DNA of 64,000 bases from assembly GCA_013398275.1 (NCBI GenBank), contig VZSE01010902.1, forward strand, positions 27,104 through 91,103, read 5' to 3'. How positions within the stretch are numbered: the first letter of the stretch is position 1; each line of letters opens with the position of its first letter. Under the pieces are notes generated by a model. It ran no database searches. It was not told the origin of the DNA and worked only from the letters and a program-made list of their open reading frames with translations. Of this stretch, positions 57,225-64,000 are shown in pieces. This DNA is from Promerops cafer. Its lineage: Eukaryota > Chordata > Aves > Passeriformes > Nectariniidae. The position numbers and the translations under genes are program-made.

Positions 57225-57620
57225 GGCCAAGAGACGGCCGAGTCCCCGCCAGGGCCCCGGGCAGGCACAGCCTGGCCCTCTGTCCCTCGATCCGGAGGCA
57301 AAATTTCCGGCTCTGCACTGGGATAAGGTGGCAGAAATGGGGGGGGACAGGTAAAACCGCACGGCAGCTTTCCCAAAAAATCTGGGATCGACGCCCTGCG
57401 CAGCTGGGCTGGGCCTCTCAGGAGGGAAGGCGCTGATCCCGCTTTTCCGGGGAGCTGGACTCGCCCTGGGGACAAATCCCAGCGTTCCGCAGGCCCTGCT
57501 GTCCCCGGGGCCACCCGGGGGTCCCTGCCAGCCCCGCTCTGCTCCCACAGATCCATCCCAGCCGCCTCTCCTCAGTCGGGGTCATCCCGCCCCGGCTGCC
57601 TCTCCCCCGCGCCTGAGCAG
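57225..57620. promoter_or_regulatory. CpG-rich patch, possible CpG island
   Basis: CpG density and GC content are clearly above the surroundings: gacggccgagtccccgccag, gcacggcagc, gatcgacgccctgcgcag and tcatcccgccccggctgcc. No first exon, TATA box or transcript was identified, so promoter activity is a guess. Confidence 0.4.
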
Positions 57621-59094
57621 GCCTTGGAAATGTCATTCCCGGGCTCCTCTGCATCATTCCCACCCGGATTCTGCACCTTCCAAAGGACCCAGATATTCCA
57701 AATACTCTGGAAGGACACTGATGTCCATCAGTGAATTCCCACCTGGGGCAGGGGAAGATTTTAAAGCTGCTGAAATGTTTCACTTGAGTATTTTATCCTT
57801 TTCTCTCTTTTTTTTGTCACCTCTTCTGCTTCACATGTGATTTTTCCTACTTTTTCTCATCAGAATTCATCCTACAAGACTTCAAGCTCAAGAAAATTAA
57901 TTTTTACTTGGAAAAAATCAATGTTTGTTACTGTTTTTTTCAATTAACTCAGTGAAATTCTCAATCCTGAGGTCGTCTGCATTTCACACCAGCACTGCTG
58001 TGCTGAAACAAAACTGAGGATCTGAAAAGAGAAATATTTCTCATTTACAGCCAGTAATGTTTTCTCAGAGAAAAAGAAAAAAATAAGTCATACCTTCCTC
58101 ACTTTCTACTTGCTTTTTTGCCTCATTATTTTTTAATTTGTTCAAATTCTGAGCTGTTTTGCATGCAGAGGATTTAAAGATTGATATTACTGCAAATTAA
58201 AAAACTATAATAAATTAAAATAATATTATTAATGAAATAATAGGAACAATTAAATTATTCCTCCTGCTTTTACACTCTTAGGAGCTCAGTGGCAGCCTGG
58301 GCTCATGAAAGCCTCAGGATCCAGCTCCTCCCATGCTCCCATGGACTCTGCTCCATGGATTTGATTCTATTTGTGTGATGTTCTCACTCGAGTTCACTTT
58401 GAAAACACAAAATTTGCAACATAAACCCTTCTGCCTTTTTCCCCCCAGCAGTTCTTTGTGCCAGATCTTTTCCACTGTCAGAAAGAAAACTTTAAACATT
58501 ATTTATGTGAATTCCTTGATGCCACCAACTCCCACCGAAGGTTTCTTGCAGCAGACAGAGCTCAGATTTAAGGTGAAAAACCCCATGGCTCAGCAAAATG
58601 AGCTTTCCTTGAATCACTTTGGCCGGGCTGAACATCACTTTGCTGCACCAGCAATCAATAAATCCCCATCCCCAGCTCTGGCATCCACAGGGTGAGAAAA
58701 CGTTGGGATCAGCAGAGGGATGGACCAGAAGTGTGGAGTCACTGCTGCTGCAGTGCATTCATTACATAGAATCCCAGTTCACACAGCTCCAAAAACTCCT
58801 TTTTACACAAAAATTCTCCTTATCCAGGCAGAAAAATTGACCTTCCAACTGCATGGGTCTGACAAAAATCCCACATAGGGATAATTCAGCTGCCAAACCT
58901 TGGGATGCTGCTGAGGAGCAGCACTGGGTGGCCCTGGAGGATAAATTCTCACAACAATAAAGGAATTTTCACTCCTAAACTGCTGGAAAAGCCCCCTGAT
59001 CCATAGGAATAGTTGTTCTCCCAAAGGAAAGCCAGGGAGTTACAGGTGGGATGGGTGGAACAGTGGAACTTCCTGGGGATGATTTTACAGATAA
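57621..59094. other. Intergenic, with an A/T-rich tract at 58190-58260
   Basis: Nothing else was recognised. Confidence 0.4.
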
Positions 59095-59226
59095 ATTAAG
59101 TACAGATAGGACTAAATATAGGCCTAACTTAATATAGGACTCACTAAATATAGAACTCACTAAACATAGGACTAACTAAATATAGGACTAGCTAAATATA
59201 GGACTAGCTAAATATAGGACTAAAGC
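59095..59226. repeat. About 16-17-bp tandem repeat, seven to eight units
   Basis: The pattern is actaaatataggactaact, with actcacta and actagcta variants. The last two units are the most alike. Confidence 0.85.
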
Positions 59227-60222
59227 TCACAGCCCCAAAAATCCATTGGCTCTGAAGTGCCCCTGATCTCAAGTTGAAAACAAGAGTTCACCCCCCAGAA
59301 ATAAAGAACTCCACAGCCACCACAATCCCAGTGAAAGACAAAAACCTCTCTGGTTTATAGTTTGTAAATTTAGATTGAAGTTGCTCAGGATCCCAAAGGA
59401 AGTTTCCAGCAGAGCTTAATTCTGCTGCTGCCCCTTTGAAGGATTTGAAGGACTCCAAATATTTGCTCTGTAGCCAAAAAAACCCAATTTCTGATGATGT
59501 CTGGATAAAGAACAGGAGCCCAGCCCTCATTAATGGGCTTCAGCTCTGTGCAAAGGCAGACTCACCACTGTGCAGGGAATTTGGCAGTGATCCCTGGGGA
59601 TGTGACATGGATCCTGCTAGAAAATGGATATTTGTGAGACCTTAGAGCAACCAGGGTGGGATGGCAGGAGTTAAATCAATTTTTAGAAGGTTTTTTTCAT
59701 TCTCCCATGTCTCCATCCCTCTCTTCATCTCTCCAGGGGTGTTATCCCTCCTCTGGAGCTGCCTCTCAGCCCGTTTGGGGCACAAGGACACGGCCAAGGA
59801 GCATTTCAGCAGGGGCAGATGCTGAACCAGGGCCGGGGTACCCCAGGAACACCCCCACACCCCAAACCAGCCCTTCGTCCCTGCACACCAGGAGCACAGG
59901 GAAAGGCCTGGCTGGGAACAGCCCTGGAGTATTTCCAGAGCCACAGCAGCTCTTCCAACAGATCCTGAGTCTGTTTTTATTCTCCTGGCTGCCCAAATTA
60001 ACCTCCTGAAGAACATCCCAGCCTCTACCTGAACTTGTGTGCTGAGGGGTCACCTGTGACAGGGAAAAAGTACAAAAGGGACCAGGGGTTGGCACCTCTG
60101 TATCTCATCCAAGATTTGCTGGCCAGGGGAGGAATTCAGCCCAGACAAAAGAGCTGCAGCTTGTTCCTGGCATTTCCATCACTGGAATTAATCAGGATTA
60201 AATTCCTTCTCTTCTTACAGGG
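59227..60222. other. Intergenic, no feature recognised
   Basis: No supported feature. Confidence 0.4.
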
Positions 60223-60478
60223 ACAGAGCCAAGAGGACAGGACAAGTGGGAAGGACTTTGAACTGAGAGATCAGGGTTAGATGGGATATTGGGAAGGAAT
60301 TGTTCTCTGTGAGGATGGGGAGGGGCTGGGATGGAATTCCCAGAGAAGCTGTGGATCCCTGGAAGTGTCCAAGGTTAGGCTGGGATACTCTGGGATAGTG
60401 GGAGGTGTCCCTGTCCAGGAGATGGGACTGGATGGGATTTAAGGTTCCTTCCAACCAAACCATTCTGGGATTTTATGG
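60223..60478 (+). mobile_element. CR1 LINE 3' fragment
   Basis: It reads ttagatgggatattgggaag, gggatggaattcccagagaa and aaggttccttccaaccaaac, followed by cattctgggattttatgg. Forward, with a small deletion around the ctgtggctgcccctggatcc block. Confidence 0.88.
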
Positions 60479-61956
60479 CACTGATTACAGTGGACCCACC
60501 CCATTTCTGATGGCCCAGGAACATGTTCCCATTGAAATCCAGCCCAGCTTCCCTGAGGAGATGCTCCTTGCTTTGCACCAGCTGAGGATTTTCCCCAAAG
60601 AGCCACGAGGGATGGGAGCAGCTGGTGAATTCCTGGGCCTATTAACAGTGCTGGAAATCAGGGTTTAAAATATTCCTGATCAATAACAGCGAGTTTGCTT
60701 TGACTCAGACTCTTCCTTATCAGTGTTTAAATACAAAGAGCGAATAAACCCCAGAATTTTGTGTTGGTAGAAACTCTTTCAGCACTCACAGAAAGAACAG
60801 TTTTCCTCCCAAGATTCCCTCCCTCCCCACTCTTGAGAAAAATTGGTGCTTTGGTCACTTCTCCGAAGCACACAATTTCTCTAATCCTGTTTTATTGTCT
60901 CTCCCAGGATTTCTGGCTGCTCAGAGCACTCAGCAGGGCACGTGTGCAGCTGACAATCTGATTTTAGAATTACACGTTCCAGCTGATTTCATCAGCCTCC
61001 CTCCCCGGCACTAAGTCCTTCTGGCCACATCCTCCCAAAAGTATTAAAGAACCAAATTCAGTTGAGAAAGTCCTTCCAGCTCCTTCAGGGAAAACTTCTG
61101 TGAGTCACAGTGTGGGCTGGGCTGTGCAAACCCCAGCTCCGAGGAGAACAACACCCGGACTTCTCTGCTTTTTCCTTCCTGTGCCCAACGAGAGCCCCCC
61201 GTGCCTGGCACGCTGCTCCCCTGCTGCTCCCCTCTGGCCACACGCCTGCTCTCACAGGGGCTCTGCACCTGCAGAATCGGCTCATTCCTTGGTTTACACA
61301 CCTCAGAGGTCCCTCCAGGGCCACAACATCCTGACAGGGGACGTCTCAAACCCCCTCCTGGGCCAAGCTGGAGCAGGGACAGGAGCCAGACTCCACAGAC
61401 AGGAATGGATGGTGCCCGGCCTCCAGCAATGTCCCTTTTGCAGCTCTGACAGGCAGGAAAGGAGCAGGCAGTGCACGTTCCTGCTGCAGGCAGGCACTGG
61501 GAACTGGATTTGCCCCATTTCACCTCTTGTAGCCTCTCTGCTCGCAAGTCAGAACTTTGCAGAGCAGCTCTGAAAATCCAGGGAACAAAAGGAAACCCAG
61601 GGAGGTTGCTGGGCCTTCGAGCTCATTTTTCAGCCTCCAGGCAAGCAGGGATGCAGTCAAAGTAATGACATCCCAGGCAGGGCTGCCCTCCGTTTCTGAG
61701 CCTTTGCCTTCCACACAATGAGGAAAATCCAGGGAAAAAGTTGGTTTGTCAAAGCTCATCCAGGTAGGACTAACATGAGACAGGTCTGAGCAATTAGGGC
61801 AGGAGCTGCGCCCTCCCTTATTTCCTTATGTGGGAATTAAGGGGCAATTAAAGCCTTGAACAGCGTTTATTAATCGCAGGAGTGTGAGGGGTGCCGGGCT
61901 CCTCGGCCCCGCAGCGGGCGAGTGAGGGCGCAGCAGCTGAGCTGCCCAAGCCGCTC
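60479..61956. other. Intergenic, no feature recognised
   Basis: 61040-61560 is G/C-richer, with opposed open frames but no recognisable domain. Confidence 0.4.
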
Positions 61957-62217
61957 CGAACAGCCAGAACAGCCAGAACAGCCAGAACAGCCAAAACAGC
62001 CAGAACAGCCGGAACAGCCAGAACAGCCAAAACAGCCAAAACAGCCGGAACAGCCGGAACAGCCGGAACAGCCGGAGCAGCCGGAACAGCCGGAACAGCC
62101 GGAACAGCCGGAACAGCCAAAACAGCCAGAACAGCCAGAACAGCCAAAACAGCCAGAACAGCCAGAACAGCCAGAACAGCCAAAACAGCCAGAACAGCCA
62201 GAACAGCCAGAACAGCC
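61957..62217. repeat. 9-bp minisatellite, exactly 29 units
   Basis: The unit is agaacagcc (13 units), with aaaacagcc, ggaacagcc, ggagcagcc and cgaacagcc variants, in strict 9-base phase. The variants occur in blocks, as expected from local slippage. All six frames stay open or nearly so (for example EQP or TAR repeats), so no protein is implied. Confidence 0.96.
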
Positions 62218-64000
62218 GTGCTGCAACTTCCCCTTCAGGCTCCAGGCCCGTTTTCCCTGCAAAATGAGACGGATCCAGGGAGATCCATTAGCAGAGCATC
62301 CTCTGTCCACCACTAACTCCTCCTGATGGAGTTTAGCTGGCTGAATAAATTACCAGGGCAATGTTTGCCTTTCTGGCCATTTAATTAAAGGTTATTGTGT
62401 GTTTTGTGAGCTTGTCAGAGCGGCTTTGGCAGTTCCCGGCAGGAATTCCTTCCAGAGGGAGGCAGGGATTACTGCGGGAACAGGGCAGCTTTGCCAGGGC
62501 GGGCAACTGAGGAAAAAAGTGGGAAAAAACCTTGGGAGCAGTGGGGAGAGAGGAGGGAGTGCTCCAAAATCTCGTTTGGGACCCTTCGGCTCCTGGAAGA
62601 GGGCAGGGAAGGTGTGAGGAGGGAGGGGAGCAGAGAGGGGCTGCAGGAATGGCTCTGAGCCCTTGCATGGGGAGTGGGGTGGGAAAGGGAGTGAAATGCA
62701 GAACCAAGGAGGAGGGGCAGGTATTTCAGTGCTCCTTCTGCTTCCCACCACCCAAAGCTATAAAATCCATCCATTTCCCCCAGGCTGAGCCTGTTTGCCC
62801 CGGCACTGCTGCCTCAAGGAAATTCCTGCCTTCATCTCCATCTCCGAGATTTTTTCCATCCTGTTTTTACCCCTCTCCCCTTCATCCCACACCTTCCCCA
62901 GGTCCTGCCTGGCTCCAGTTCCCACCTCTACAAAAATCTTCCTTGTGATGATTTGGTTTCAAATCCCTTTGGGCAAGAACATCCCAGCTGAGCTGATCCA
63001 TTTAACATCCAAGTCATCTTCCAGACAAGTTAAAAAGCAAATTAATCCCCTTGTACATGGATTTTTTTTTTCAAGCTGCCAACTCCACCACCTTGTTTAT
63101 AGGAGGCCTTTGCTAATTCATCCCTGATACAAACAAACCCATCGAGATTAGGAGGTGGTGGAATCTGCATCAATCTGCTTTGCTTCTGTTATTAACACAA
63201 AAAACCCATTAGGCATTGCAGGATCACAGGAATTGGATAAATTGTCTCTTTATTCCCACATATTTTTAGAATCAACACTGAGCATACAAATGAGGGATGC
63301 TTTAGGATATTTATTTCTAACAAGGGTTTTATTTAATGGCCTTAAGAACAATTACAAAACCAAGGGCAGCAGCTGCCCCAGATTTTTTGTATGGCTCAGC
63401 CCATCTCACCCCCAGATCCCAAATCCTGCCATGGATCTGTGATCCTCAACTAAATATTGAAATAACCCCTGAAATATGTGTTTTACTATTCATTTGTCAA
63501 ACCTCTCTAGAGCAGTCTGGATATTAATTTTATTTTCCAGATGCAGCACATTAATCTGGATTTCCATTTGATTTTCCTGAGTGCAGCACATCCCTTGTTG
63601 GGGATTCCAGTCCCCTCTCCAGATCCCAGCAAGACTTTGGATCCTTTTCTACTTCTGACAATAACTTCTGAGGGCAAATAAATTGCTTTTGCAATATACA
63701 ACTGTATGCACCTCTCAAGCATCTGTTCCAGGTGGATCCTGGAGTCCTGACAAGGATTTTAATCCCCTTCCATCACTTCTTGGAATATGGAATTTTAAAA
63801 GGGTCTTTGAGGAACTAGATCCCATTTTGATGTCTGATACAGCTCAAATATTTTGAAAATTCTGCATTGGTGGAGGAGGTTTGAGCCTGGTCCATGGTGG
63901 ATCCACAGATCCCACGTGGATAACGGGATCTGTCCAATAAAATGGAGGTGTTCTCCTCTTCATGGTGGCCTTTTACTGGGTTTTTGCTTAGGTTTTATAT
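62218..64000. other. Intergenic, no feature recognised to the window end
   Basis: 62540-62720 is G-rich on the + strand, the rest mixed. No exon or repeat was recognised. Confidence 0.4.

Noticed and set aside
14682..62217. Tandem arrays as possible CRISPR loci
   Set aside because: Units are directly adjacent with no unique spacers, no cas genes, and the genome is vertebrate.
61870..62326. Long open frames with EQP, TAR or GCS repeats on both strands
   Set aside because: All derive from the 9-bp array, which is stop-free in nearly all frames.

Overview
The window is eukaryotic genomic DNA, almost certainly from a bird. It is packed with copies of the CR1 LINE 3' region, recognised by the block reading like gcaggggtggcactggg followed by ggtcccttccaacccaaacc, on one strand or the other, in at least twenty places. 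GT-AG introns, an ATTAAA polyadenylation signal and many minisatellites also fit an avian chromosome. Three isolated N bases (15640, 16447, 32651) mark contig joins.

Only one protein-coding gene is supported: the 3' part of an ADAM28-type membrane metalloprotease-disintegrin on the + strand, positions 1 to about 7835. Eleven exons are visible, giving about 329 residues. They encode the end of the disintegrin/start of the cysteine-rich region, the rest of the cysteine-rich domain, a six-cysteine EGF-like module, one transmembrane helix and a proline-rich cytoplasmic tail, followed by a stop at 6977-6979 and a roughly 850-base 3' UTR. The catalytic domain lies upstream of the window. Intron 5 carries a 43-bp minisatellite whose units each resemble a 3' splice site; the last unit supplies the real acceptor of the transmembrane exon.

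From about 7.84 kb to 64 kb I found no convincing gene. In mammals the ADAM28 neighbourhood continues with ADAMDEC1, ADAM7 and then a long gap before the neurofilament genes; no catalytic-domain, disintegrin or neurofilament exon was recognised here. This stretch holds CR1 copies, an LTR-like element at 28.9-29.3 kb whose inverted relative sits in ADAM28 intron 5, local direct and inverted duplications (27.8/29.4 kb; 37.9/39.3 kb; 32.1/35.3 kb), and tandem arrays with units of 18 bp (14.7 kb), 6 bp (15.5 kb), about 137 bp (16.2-17.1 kb), 20 bp (27.5 kb), 5 bp (29.6 kb), 11 bp (47.8 kb), 48 bp (54.4 kb), about 35 bp (56.4 kb), about 17 bp (59.1 kb) and 9 bp (62.0 kb). Two CpG-rich patches (17.6-17.8 and 57.2-57.6 kb) are possible regulatory sequence without a visible gene. 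All calls come from reading the sequence; no database search was made, and repeat ends are approximate.
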